A stretch of DNA of 64,000 nucleotides, taken from assembly GCF_014268445.2 (NCBI RefSeq), contig NZ_CP077089.1:2969501-3033500 (forward strand), in the 5' to 3' direction. Origin of the DNA: Pseudomonas tensinigenes. Lineage in GTDB: Bacteria; Pseudomonadota; Gammaproteobacteria; Pseudomonadales; Pseudomonadaceae. Below the pieces are notes generated by a model, which was not told the DNA's origin, did not search any database, and worked only from the letters and a program-made list of their open reading frames with translations. The translations under genes and the position numbers were made by a program. Positions 49,771-57,898 of the stretch are shown one piece after another (position 1 is the first letter of the stretch; every line of letters begins with the position of its first letter).

Positions 49771-52139
49771 AGGGGTCAGGATCCAAACCGGCACGTCTGG
49801 CGTTGCCGATGCTGCTGATGGCGTTGAGCGCGTGCAGTAACACCACCACCACACCGCAAAACCAGCCGCCGTTGCTGGTCGACAGTGAACTCGGGCGGCC
49901 GTTGGCCAACACCCAGCGCAGCGGCGACGCGGTGCTCGACCGCGAGCGTGCGCAGGCTCAGGCGCGACCTGTGCCGAAGCCATTGCACAACATCAGCAAA
50001 AGTGCCCGCAGTGGCGCGGCGGCGTCGGGCATTGCCTTGCCGAGCAATCCTTTGGGCGATCAACCGGTAACGCTGAATTTTGTCGACGCCGATATTCAAG
50101 CGGTGGTGCGGGCGTTGTCGCGGTCGACCGGGCAGCAGTTTCTGGTCGATCCTCGGGTGAAGGGCACGTTGACGCTGGTGTCAGAAGGTCAGGTGCCGGC
50201 GCGGCAGGCTTACGACATGTTGCTGGCGGCGTTGCGCATGCAGGGGTTTAGTGTGGTGGATGTTGGCGGTGTTGCGCAGGTGGTGCCGGAGGCGGATGCG
50301 AAGTTGCTCGGCGGGCCTATTTACAGCGCTGACAAACCGGCGGGCAACGGCATGCTCACCCGCACGTTTCGTCTGCAATATGAGAACGCGGTGAACCTGA
50401 TTCCGGTGCTACGGCCGATCGTTTCGCCGAACAATCCGATCAACGCCTATCCGGGCAACAACACCATCGTCATCACCGATTACGCGGAGAACCTGACCCG
50501 CGTTGCGCAGTTGATCGCGAGCATTGATTCGCCGAGTGCGATCGACACCGATGTGGTGCAGATTCAGAACGGTATTGCCGCTGATATCGCGCCGATGGTG
50601 GCGGATTTGCTCGATGCGCCGGGTAATGATCCGACGCAGAAAATCGCGGTGATTGGTGACCCGCGTTCCAACACTATCATCATCCGCGCCGGCAGTCCGG
50701 AGCGCACGGAGCTGGCGCGCAACCTGATCTACAAACTCGATAACGCGCAGAGCAATCCGAGCAATCTGCATGTGGTTTATCTGCGTAATGCGCAGGCGGC
50801 GAAACTGGCGCAGGCACTGCGCGGTTTGCTGACGGGCGAGAGTGACAGTGGTAGCAGTGACAGTGCGCGTTCGGTACTCAGCGCCATGGGTGCAAGTACT
50901 GGCGGTAGCGCTGGGCGGAATGGCCAGAGCGGTACGCAAAGCGGCAGCACATCGACCACTAACAGCAGCGGCAGCACGGGCGGCAGTTACGCGCAGGGCA
51001 GCAGTGGCAGCGCGACCGGCAGTGGCGGTGCGCAGAACAGCGATCAGAACGTCGCCTTCAGTGCCGGCGGCGTGACCATTCAGGCTGACGCGACTACCAA
51101 CACTTTGCTGATTTCTGCGCCTGAGCCGCTGTATCGCAACCTGCGTGAGGTGATCGATCTGCTCGACCAGCGTCGTGCGCAAGTGGTGATTGAAAGTTTG
51201 ATCGTCGAAGTCGGCGAGGACGATGCCAGCGAGTTCGGTGTGCAGTGGCAGACCGGTAACCTCGGTGGCAATGGCGTGATCGGTGGCGCGAATCTGGGTG
51301 GTTCGGGACTCAACACCAACGGCAAGACCAGCATTGACGTACTACCGCAAGGTTTGAACCTGGGCTACGTCAACGGCACCGTGGACATTCCCGGCATCGG
51401 CAAGATTCTTGATCTGAAGGTGCTGGCCCGGGCGTTGAAGAGCAAGGGCGGCACCAACGTGCTGTCGACGCCAAATCTGCTGACGCTGGATAACGAAGCG
51501 GCGAGCATTTTTGTCGGCCAGACCATTCCGTTTGTCAGCGGCAGTTACGTGACTGGCGGTGGCGGCACCAGCAATAACCCGTTCCAGACCGTGACCCGTG
51601 AAGAGGTGGGTTTGAAGCTCAATGTGCGCCCGCAGATTTCTGAGGGCGGCACGGTGAAGCTCGATATCTATCAGGAAGTCAGCAGCATTGATGAGCGGGC
51701 TTCGGCCAGTTCGACCTCGGCGGGGATCGTCACCAACAAACGCGCGATCGATACCAGCATCCTGCTCGATGACGGCCAGATCATGGTCCTCGGCGGATTG
51801 CTGCAGGACGGCTACAGCCAGAGTAACGACGCGGTGCCTTGGCTGGGCAGCCTGCCGGGCATCGGCGCGCTGTTTCGCAACGAACGTCGGGCGATCACCA
51901 AGACCAATCTGATGGTGTTCCTGCGCCCGTACATCATTCGTGATAGCGAAGCGGGGCGCAGCATCACCCTCAACCGTTACGACTTCATGCGCCGCGCTCA
52001 GGGTGGTTTGCAACCGGAACGCAGCTGGGCAATGCCGGACATGCAGGCGCCGCAGTTGCCGACGGCAGCGCAGGGTGTGCCGGCGGTTATGCCCGCCTCA
52101 GGCCCACGCGCAACCATCAAAGCGGTGCCCATCCAATGA
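49767..52139 (+). CDS. hxcQ: Type II secretin GspD, lipoprotein type (HxcQ)
   Basis: 790 residues. The N-terminus has a lipobox LSAC at Cys23, making it a self-targeting liposecretin as known for HxcQ. N-domains follow: N0 (VTLNFVDADIQAVVRALSRS), then secretin-N repeats (LQYENAVNLIPVLRPIVS, VVYLRNAQAAKLAQALRGLL). A Ser/Gly-rich low-complexity loop lies at about 355-430. The secretin barrel contains VGQTIPFVSGSYVTGGGG, EEVGLKLNVRPQI and ILLDDGQIMVLGGLLQDG. It forms the outer-membrane channel. Translationally coupled to hxcZ and followed by a long palindrome before hxcR. Confidence 0.95.
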   Translation: MKGSGSKPARLALPMLLMALSACSNTTTTPQNQPPLLVDSELGRPLANTQRSGDAVLDRERAQAQARPVPKPLHNISKSARSGAAASGIALPSNPLGDQPVTLNFVDADIQAVVRALSRSTGQQFLVDPRVKGTLTLVSEGQVPARQAYDMLLAALRMQGFSVVDVGGVAQVVPEADAKLLGGPIYSADKPAGNGMLTRTFRLQYENAVNLIPVLRPIVSPNNPINAYPGNNTIVITDYAENLTRVAQLIASIDSPSAIDTDVVQIQNGIAADIAPMVADLLDAPGNDPTQKIAVIGDPRSNTIIIRAGSPERTELARNLIYKLDNAQSNPSNLHVVYLRNAQAAKLAQALRGLLTGESDSGSSDSARSVLSAMGASTGGSAGRNGQSGTQSGSTSTTNSSGSTGGSYAQGSSGSATGSGGAQNSDQNVAFSAGGVTIQADATTNTLLISAPEPLYRNLREVIDLLDQRRAQVVIESLIVEVGEDDASEFGVQWQTGNLGGNGVIGGANLGGSGLNTNGKTSIDVLPQGLNLGYVNGTVDIPGIGKILDLKVLARALKSKGGTNVLSTPNLLTLDNEAASIFVGQTIPFVSGSYVTGGGGTSNNPFQTVTREEVGLKLNVRPQISEGGTVKLDIYQEVSSIDERASASSTSAGIVTNKRAIDTSILLDDGQIMVLGGLLQDGYSQSNDAVPWLGSLPGIGALFRNERRAITKTNLMVFLRPYIIRDSEAGRSITLNRYDFMRRAQGGLQPERSWAMPDMQAPQLPTAAQGVPAVMPASGPRATIKAVPIQ

Positions 52140-52174
52140 CGCCGACATCACCTCTTGATCTGGAAAACCGACGT

Positions 52175-52269
52175 GTAGGAGCTGCCGAAGGCTGCGATCT
52201 TTTGATCTTGCTCTTCGACGGATCCAAACGACCAAAGATCAAAAGATCGCAGCCTTCGGCAGCTCCTAC
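52175..52269. repeat. Perfect 33-bp inverted repeat between hxcQ and hxcR
   Basis: Left arm 52175-52207 starts GTAGGAGCTGCCGAAGGCTG; the right arm 52237-52269 is its exact reverse complement, with a 29-nt loop. The arms resemble a dispersed Pseudomonas palindromic element. There is no T run, so it is more likely an RNA-processing or stability site, or a mobile palindromic repeat, than a terminator. Confidence 0.9.
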
Positions 52270-52290
52270 AGGGATTGGGGAGGGCATGAG

Positions 52291-53697
52291 ATGAGTGCAC
52301 TGCCTTACGCCTGGGCCAAGGCGCAGCGGATTCTGTTGTGCGATGGCGTGCTGACGGTGTGCCCGTCGACGCCGGGCTGGTCGATCAGCGAGGTGCGGCG
52401 GCAGTTCGGCGCAGCGACGATACAGCGGGTGCGCGATGATGAGCTGGATGGCTTGCTTGCCAGCGCTTATGCCGACACCGGCAGCGCGGCGGCAGTAGTC
52501 GGCGCGGCGGAAAACGAAGTCGATCTCGACCGTTTGATGCAGGACATGCCGGAAATCACCGACCTGCTCGACACCCAGGACGGCGCGCCGGTGATTCGCA
52601 TGATCAACGCGCTGCTGACCCAGGCCGCGCGCGATGAGGCCAGCGACATTCACATCGAGCCCTTCGAAACCCATTCGGTGGTGCGCTATCGCGTCGACGG
52701 CACGCTGCGCGATGTGGTTTCGCCGCGCAAGGCTCTACACGGCGCGCTGGTGTCTCGGATCAAGATCATGGCCCAGCTCGATATCGCCGAAAAACGCCTG
52801 CCGCAGGACGGTCGCATCGCGTTGCGCGTGGCGGGACGACCGATCGATATTCGTGTTTCCACGGTGCCGACCGGGCATGGTGAAAGGGTGGTGATGCGTC
52901 TGCTCGACAAACAGGCCGGGCGTCTGCATCTGGAAACCTTGGGCATGGACGCGCAGGTATTGGCCAAACTCGATCACCTGATCCGCCAGCCCCACGGCAT
53001 TGTGCTGGTCACCGGGCCTACCGGCAGCGGCAAAACCACCAGCCTCTACGCCGCACTGGCGCGGCTCGATGCGAGCACCAGCAACATCCTCACCGTCGAA
53101 GATCCAGTGGAATACGACCTGCCGGGCATCAGCCAGATTCAGGTCAACGCCAAGATCGACATGACTTTTGCGTTGGCGCTGCGAGCGATCCTGCGCCAAG
53201 ATCCGGACATCATCATGATTGGCGAAATCCGGGATCTCGAAACTGCACAAATCGCTGTGCAGGCTTCGTTGACCGGTCACTTGGTGCTGGCGACGCTACA
53301 CACCAACGACGCGGTGTCAGCGGTCAACCGCTTGATCGACATGGGCGTCGAGCCGTTTCTGCTGGCCTCGTCGATGCTCGGCGTGCTCGCGCAACGACTG
53401 GTGCGGCGGCTGTGCAATCAGTGCAAGGAAGAAGACCCCACCGCGCCCGGCACCTGGCGCCCGGTCGGTTGCCCGGCGTGCAATCAAACCGGTTACAGCG
53501 GCCGTACCGGCATCCATGAATTGTTCTGCATCGACGACGATATCCGTACCCTGATTCACCAAGGGGCAGGGGAGCAGGCCTTGCGCGCTTCGGCGGCCAA
53601 GGCCGGGATGTTCAGCCTGCGCGAGGACGGTGAGCGCTGGATTCGCAGCGGCGCCACCGCCCCTGAAGAAATCCTCCGTGTGACACGGGACGCCTGA
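52291..53697 (+). CDS. hxcR: Type II secretion ATPase GspE (HxcR)
   Basis: 468 residues. The N1E region is short. Then come RDEASDIHIEPFETHSVVRY, Walker A GPTGSGKTT (about 242-250), the Asp box DPVEY, Walker B IIMIGEIRD (about 308), the His box GHLVLATLHTNDA, and a zinc-binding module with CNQCKEE (about 375) and CPACNQTG (about 393), both intact. It is the cytoplasmic hexameric motor of pseudopilus assembly. GGAGGG lies 6 nt before ATG 52291. Its TGA shares one base with the hxcS ATG. Confidence 0.95.
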   Translation: MSALPYAWAKAQRILLCDGVLTVCPSTPGWSISEVRRQFGAATIQRVRDDELDGLLASAYADTGSAAAVVGAAENEVDLDRLMQDMPEITDLLDTQDGAPVIRMINALLTQAARDEASDIHIEPFETHSVVRYRVDGTLRDVVSPRKALHGALVSRIKIMAQLDIAEKRLPQDGRIALRVAGRPIDIRVSTVPTGHGERVVMRLLDKQAGRLHLETLGMDAQVLAKLDHLIRQPHGIVLVTGPTGSGKTTSLYAALARLDASTSNILTVEDPVEYDLPGISQIQVNAKIDMTFALALRAILRQDPDIIMIGEIRDLETAQIAVQASLTGHLVLATLHTNDAVSAVNRLIDMGVEPFLLASSMLGVLAQRLVRRLCNQCKEEDPTAPGTWRPVGCPACNQTGYSGRTGIHELFCIDDDIRTLIHQGAGEQALRASAAKAGMFSLREDGERWIRSGATAPEEILRVTRDA

Positions 53698-54908
53698 TGA
53701 ATCGCTATCGTTTTGAAGCCGCCGATGCCACCGGCAAGATCGAATCCGGGCACCTTGAGGCGGACAGCCAGGCTGCTGCGTTAACAACATTACGCGGGCG
53801 CGGTTTGACCGCACTGTCGGTGCACAAGGAAAGCAACGTCGCTCAGCACGGCGGTGGCGGACTGTTCAGCGCCAAACTCTCCGACAACGATCTGGCCTGG
53901 GCCACGCGGCAACTGGCGAGTCTGTTGGGCGCGAGTCTACCGTTGGAAGCGGCGCTGAGTGCCACGGTCGAGCAGGCTGAGAAAAAACACATCGCCCATA
54001 CGCTCAGCGCTGTGCGTGCGGATGTGCGCAGCGGCATGCGTCTGGCCGAGTCGTTGGCGGCGCGACCACGGGACTTTCCGGAGATCTACCGTGCATTGAT
54101 CGCCGCGGGGGAAGAGTCCGGCGATCTGGCGCAAGTGATGGAACGGCTCGCCGACTACATCGAGGAGCGCAACAACCTGCGTGGCAAGATTCTTACGGCG
54201 TTTATCTATCCGGGTGTGGTCGGTCTGGTGTCGATCGGCATTGTGATTTTCTTGCTCAGCTACGTGGTGCCACAGGTGGTCAGTGCGTTTTCCCAAGCGC
54301 GGCAGGATTTGCCGGGATTAACCCTGGCGATGCTCAACGCCAGTGATTTCATTCGTGCGTGGGGCTGGTTGTGTGCGGCGCTGATTGCCGGGGCGTTTTG
54401 GAGCTGGCGCTTGTATCTGCGCAATCCGGCGGCGCGTTTGAGTTGGCATCATCGGGTGCTGAAGTTGCCGTTGTTCGGGCGATTTATTCTGGGCCTGAAC
54501 ACCGCACGTTTTGCCTCGACGTTGGCGATTCTTGGCGGCGCCGGGGTGCCGTTGTTGCGCGCACTGGAGGCGGCGCGGCAGACGTTGTCCAATGATCGTT
54601 TGAGTTTGAGCGTCACTGAGGCCACGGCCAAGGTGCGTGAGGGTGTGAACCTGGCGGCGGCGTTGCGGGTGGAGAATGTGTTTCCGCCGGTATTGATTCA
54701 CCTGATCGCCAGCGGCGAGAAAACCGGTTCACTGCCACCGATGCTTGAGCGCGCGGCACAAACCCTGTCGCGGGATATCGAACGGCGGGCGATGGGCATG
54801 ACCGCGCTGCTGGAGCCGCTGATGATCGTGGTGATGGGCGGGGTGGTGCTGGTGATTGTGATGGCGGTGTTGTTGCCGATCATTGAGATCAATCAGCTGG
54901 TGCAGTAG
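53697..54908 (+). CDS. hxcS: Type II secretion inner-membrane platform protein GspF (HxcS)
   Basis: 403 residues with two homologous T2SF domains (about 65-190 and 270-390). Each contains the family pattern: TRQLASLLGASLPLEAALS with AGEESGDLAQVMERLADY, and ARFASTLAILGGAGVPLLRAL with ASGEKTGSLPPMLERAA. Three membrane helices: FIYPGVVGLVSIGIVIFLL, WLCAALIAGAFWSW, and MIVVMGGVVLVIVMAVLLP. Last gene of the hxc set. Confidence 0.94.
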   Translation: MNRYRFEAADATGKIESGHLEADSQAAALTTLRGRGLTALSVHKESNVAQHGGGGLFSAKLSDNDLAWATRQLASLLGASLPLEAALSATVEQAEKKHIAHTLSAVRADVRSGMRLAESLAARPRDFPEIYRALIAAGEESGDLAQVMERLADYIEERNNLRGKILTAFIYPGVVGLVSIGIVIFLLSYVVPQVVSAFSQARQDLPGLTLAMLNASDFIRAWGWLCAALIAGAFWSWRLYLRNPAARLSWHHRVLKLPLFGRFILGLNTARFASTLAILGGAGVPLLRALEAARQTLSNDRLSLSVTEATAKVREGVNLAAALRVENVFPPVLIHLIASGEKTGSLPPMLERAAQTLSRDIERRAMGMTALLEPLMIVVMGGVVLVIVMAVLLPIIEINQLVQ

Positions 54909-54937
54909 CCGGTTTTGATGGCGTCTGATCGGGCCTC

Positions 54938-55030
54938 TTCGCGAGCAAGCTCGCTCCCACAGGGGGCGGTGGTGTACACAGAATCTATGACCACTGAAAA
55001 ACCTTGTGGGAGCGAGCTTGCTCGCGAAGG
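54938..55030. repeat. REP inverted pair
   Basis: TTCGCGAGCAAGCTCGCTCC and its inverted copy with a 50-nt spacer, just after hxcS. It could terminate or stabilise the hxc message. The rest of the 488-nt gap to the next gene holds no gene but should contain the phosphatase promoter. Confidence 0.9.
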
Positions 55031-55247
55031 GGCCAGTCAGGGCAATAAATAATCCAGATTTTTTCTCCAAACCATTGGCATCACCCGACCCTCGATTCCT
55101 CCATCCTCGGGTTCTCCTTTCTGTCATCTGCAACCACCCGCCAACGCCTCCAGCCCGATTCCGCCAAACCCCCGATCCAGACGCTGCACGACACCCGACA
55201 AACACCCGAGAAAATCCCTTCAGAAACACCGCTCACCTCCCGAGGTT

Positions 55248-55265
55248 TTTTCCTTTATCTGTCAC
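55248..55265 (+). promoter_or_regulatory. Weak PHO-box candidate upstream of the first DING/PstS-like gene
   Basis: TTTTCCT, 4-nt spacer TTAT, then CTGTCAC matches 10 of 14 positions of the tandem CTGTCAT PhoB site. It lies 132 nt before the start codon. Another isolated perfect half site CTGTCAT occurs at 55121. PhoB control is expected from the homologous P. aeruginosa locus, but the match alone is not strong. Confidence 0.25.
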
Positions 55266-55396
55266 CGGAAGCTGCGAATTTCTCAGTGCGACTTAACCAA
55301 GGCCAACGCTAGCGAGGGCCCCGGTGAGTCCTCCCAGTGTCATGCAAGTCACCCGAAAACCTGTGTTCCCAAACCTAGTTGAAAAGGAGATTCTTC

Positions 55397-56500
55397 ATGT
55401 TCAAGCGCACTCTGATCGCAGCCTCATTGACCGTCGCCGCTCTGGCATCCGCCCAGGCCATGGCCGTAACCGGTGGTGGCGCTTCACTGCCTGCCGCTCT
55501 GTACAAAGGTTCTGCCAACAGCATCCTGCCTGCCAACTTCAGCTACGCCGTAACCGGTAGCGGCATCGGCAAAAGTGCTTTCCTGACCAACAACGCCGCA
55601 CAGTTCAGCACTACTGGCACTGTGCACTTCGCCGGTAGCGACTCGATCCTCAGCGCTTCGGAAATCAGCACCTACAACACCAACTTCGGCGCTTCGTTTG
55701 GTCCGCTGATCCAACTGCCATCTGTCGCCACTTCGGTTGCCATCCCTTACAAAAAGGCCGGCAACACCACCCTTAACCTGACCAGCGCTCAACTGTGTGA
55801 TGCCTTGTCGGGCACCAAGACTACCTGGGGCGCGCTGTTGGGTACCTCCGACACTACCGCGATCCGCGTTGTTTATCGCACCGCTTCGAGCGGCACCACC
55901 GAAATCCTCAGCCGTCACCTGAACTCGATCTGCCCGACCAAGTTCGCGGTCAACACCACCTTCACCAACGCACGTCTGCCAGCAGGTTCCGCTGTGCCGT
56001 CGAACTGGGTAGGCGTGGCCAATACCGCTGACGTAGCTCCGGCAGTCAACGCGGTTGACGGTTCCATCGGTTATGTCGGTCCGGACGGTGTCAACGCTGC
56101 GAGCAACGCTGTTGTTGCGCGTATCAATGGCGTTCAGCCAACCAGCGCCAACGTCAACACGGCTCTGGCTTCGGCTCCACTGCCAACCAACGCGGCCAAC
56201 CCGGCGCAGTGGTCCCCAGTGGTTGCCAACCCGTCGAGCGGTTATGCAATGGCTGCTTACACCAACTTCATCTTCGGCCAGTGCTACAAGGACGCAGCCG
56301 TGGCTGCTGCTGTCAAAGCGTTCCTGACCCAGCACTACAGCACTCCGGGCAACGCCGTGGCCACTGCCGCTCACGGTTTCATTCCGGTTCCAACCAACTG
56401 GAAAACCGCTGTAACCGCCAACTTCGTCACCAACTCCACCGGCAACAACCTGGACATCAACAACGCCAGCGTCTGCAACGCTGTCGGTCGTCCTTTGTAA
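55397..56500 (+). CDS. DING/PstS-like exoprotein (LapA/LapB-type alkaline phosphatase candidate), copy 1
   Basis: 367 residues. A Sec signal peptide (MFKRTLIAASLTVAALASAQAMA) is followed by VTGGGASLPAALYKGSANS, then NFSYAVTGSGIGKSAFL, VHFAGSDSILS, IPYKKAGNTTLNLTSAQLCD and RTASSGTTEILSRHL. These are the phosphate-binding-protein motifs of the DING/PstS superfamily. In P. aeruginosa LapA/LapB of this family lie next to hxcS and are secreted by Hxc, so this is the likely Hxc substrate. Gly-Gly-Gly-Ala-Ser replaces the DINGGGA start. AAGGAG lies 7 nt before ATG 55397. Own terminator downstream. Confidence 0.85.
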   Translation: MFKRTLIAASLTVAALASAQAMAVTGGGASLPAALYKGSANSILPANFSYAVTGSGIGKSAFLTNNAAQFSTTGTVHFAGSDSILSASEISTYNTNFGASFGPLIQLPSVATSVAIPYKKAGNTTLNLTSAQLCDALSGTKTTWGALLGTSDTTAIRVVYRTASSGTTEILSRHLNSICPTKFAVNTTFTNARLPAGSAVPSNWVGVANTADVAPAVNAVDGSIGYVGPDGVNAASNAVVARINGVQPTSANVNTALASAPLPTNAANPAQWSPVVANPSSGYAMAAYTNFIFGQCYKDAAVAAAVKAFLTQHYSTPGNAVATAAHGFIPVPTNWKTAVTANFVTNSTGNNLDINNASVCNAVGRPL

Positions 56501-56525
56501 GCATCACTTTGTAAGCCGCAACAGG

Positions 56526-56558
56526 AATGGCAGTCCCTTGGGGGCTGCCATTTTTTTT
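56526..56558 (+). terminator. Rho-independent terminator between the two DING/PstS-like genes
   Basis: ATGGCAG-TCCC, loop TTG, GGGG-CTGCCAT, followed by eight T residues, 26 nt after the first stop. The second copy therefore needs read-through or its own promoter in the short 36-nt gap that remains. Confidence 0.92.
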
Positions 56559-56594
56559 AGACAAAAATCCGAGATTTCGCACAAGGAGCTCATC

Positions 56595-57704
56595 ATGTTC
56601 AAACGGACCTGCAAAGTTGCAAGTTTGGCTGTTGTCGCGCTGCTGTCCAGTCAGGTCATGGCGGTGACCGGTGGTGGCGCCTCGCTTCCTGCTGCGCTGT
56701 ACAAAGGTTCCGCCAACAGCATCCTGCCTGCCAACTTCAGCTACGCCGTGACCGGTAGCGGCATCGGCAAAAGCGCTTTCCTGAGCAATAACGCTGCGCA
56801 ATTTGGCACCACAGGCGCTGTGCATTTTGCGGGTAGCGACTCGATTCTCACGCCTTCTGAAATCAGCTACTACAACTCCTCCTTCGGCGCTGCTTATGGC
56901 CCGCTGATCCAGGTGCCATCTGTAGCCACCGCGGTGGTCATCCCTTACAAGAAAGCGGGTGTCACGGCGCTTAACCTGAGCAGCGCTCAACTGTGTGATG
57001 TGTTTTCGGGTAATAAATCGACGTGGGGCTCATTACTGGGCACATCCGACGCTACGCCAATCCGCGTGATCTACCGGCGGACTTCAAGTGGCACGACGGA
57101 AATGATGAGTCGGCATTTGAACGCCATTTGTCCTTCGGCGTTTTTGGTGAGCACGAACTTTGCGCAGGCGCGCCTGCCATCCGGGGCTCAATTACCCATC
57201 AATTGGATAGGAGTCGACGTAGATAGCGACGTCTTGCCGACGGTGAGCTATTTCGATGGATCGATCGGTTACATGGGACCGGATGGTGTGGATGCGAAAA
57301 ACAATGCGCTAGTGGCGCGCATTAACGGTATCCAGGCAACGACTGCCAATGTGGTTCTGGCGTTGTCGTCAGCGTTTGTGCCGACCAACTCTGCCAGCGG
57401 TAATCCACAGCAATGGGTGCCTGTCGTCGCCAATCCTGCTTCCGGTTATCCAATCTCGGGTTATAGCAATTTGATTTTTAGCCAGTGTTACCTCGATGGC
57501 GGTGTGGCTGCGAATATTCGAGCATTCCTGACCACCCACTACAGTTTGCCGGGCAATGCAGTGGCGACTGTGGCCCATGGGTTCGCGCCAATCCCGACCA
57601 TCTGGAAAAGAGCAGTCACCGCCAACTTCATTACCAACACCACCGGCAACAACCTGGACATCAACAACCCGAATGTTTGCACCGGCATAGGTCGTCCGTT
57701 GTAG
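56595..57704 (+). CDS. DING/PstS-like exoprotein, copy 2
   Basis: 369 residues, a close paralogue of 55397-56500: signal peptide (MFKRTCKVASLAVVALLSSQVMA), then the same VTGGGASLPAALYKG start and AVTGSGIGKSAFLSNN. It diverges mainly in the middle and C-terminal part (DVDSDVLPTVSYFDGSIGYM). Phosphate-contact motifs VHFAGSDSILT and RTSSGTTEMMSRHL are kept. AAGGAG lies 6 nt before ATG 56595. The codon usage becomes less GC-biased in the second half than in copy 1, suggesting the first part is kept similar by gene conversion. A GGCAGCC/GGCTGCC hairpin at 57729-57751 follows. Confidence 0.85.
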   Translation: MFKRTCKVASLAVVALLSSQVMAVTGGGASLPAALYKGSANSILPANFSYAVTGSGIGKSAFLSNNAAQFGTTGAVHFAGSDSILTPSEISYYNSSFGAAYGPLIQVPSVATAVVIPYKKAGVTALNLSSAQLCDVFSGNKSTWGSLLGTSDATPIRVIYRRTSSGTTEMMSRHLNAICPSAFLVSTNFAQARLPSGAQLPINWIGVDVDSDVLPTVSYFDGSIGYMGPDGVDAKNNALVARINGIQATTANVVLALSSAFVPTNSASGNPQQWVPVVANPASGYPISGYSNLIFSQCYLDGGVAANIRAFLTTHYSLPGNAVATVAHGFAPIPTIWKRAVTANFITNTTGNNLDINNPNVCTGIGRPL

Positions 57705-57898
57705 GTCGTTGTTTCCTTCGAGCCTCTCGGCAGCCTGATCCAAAGGCTGCCAGTTCCGCTACAGCGCGCAGTTACACCTCAATCATGAAGTTTGTGTGAC
57801 ATCCGTTCGGTCGCGCCCCTCGCCAACTGCCTATGTCGTAACAGCAGGTTTTTGCTGGCCTGCAGCTTTGTGTGGCAATCAAAAAGGATCTCGTAGTG

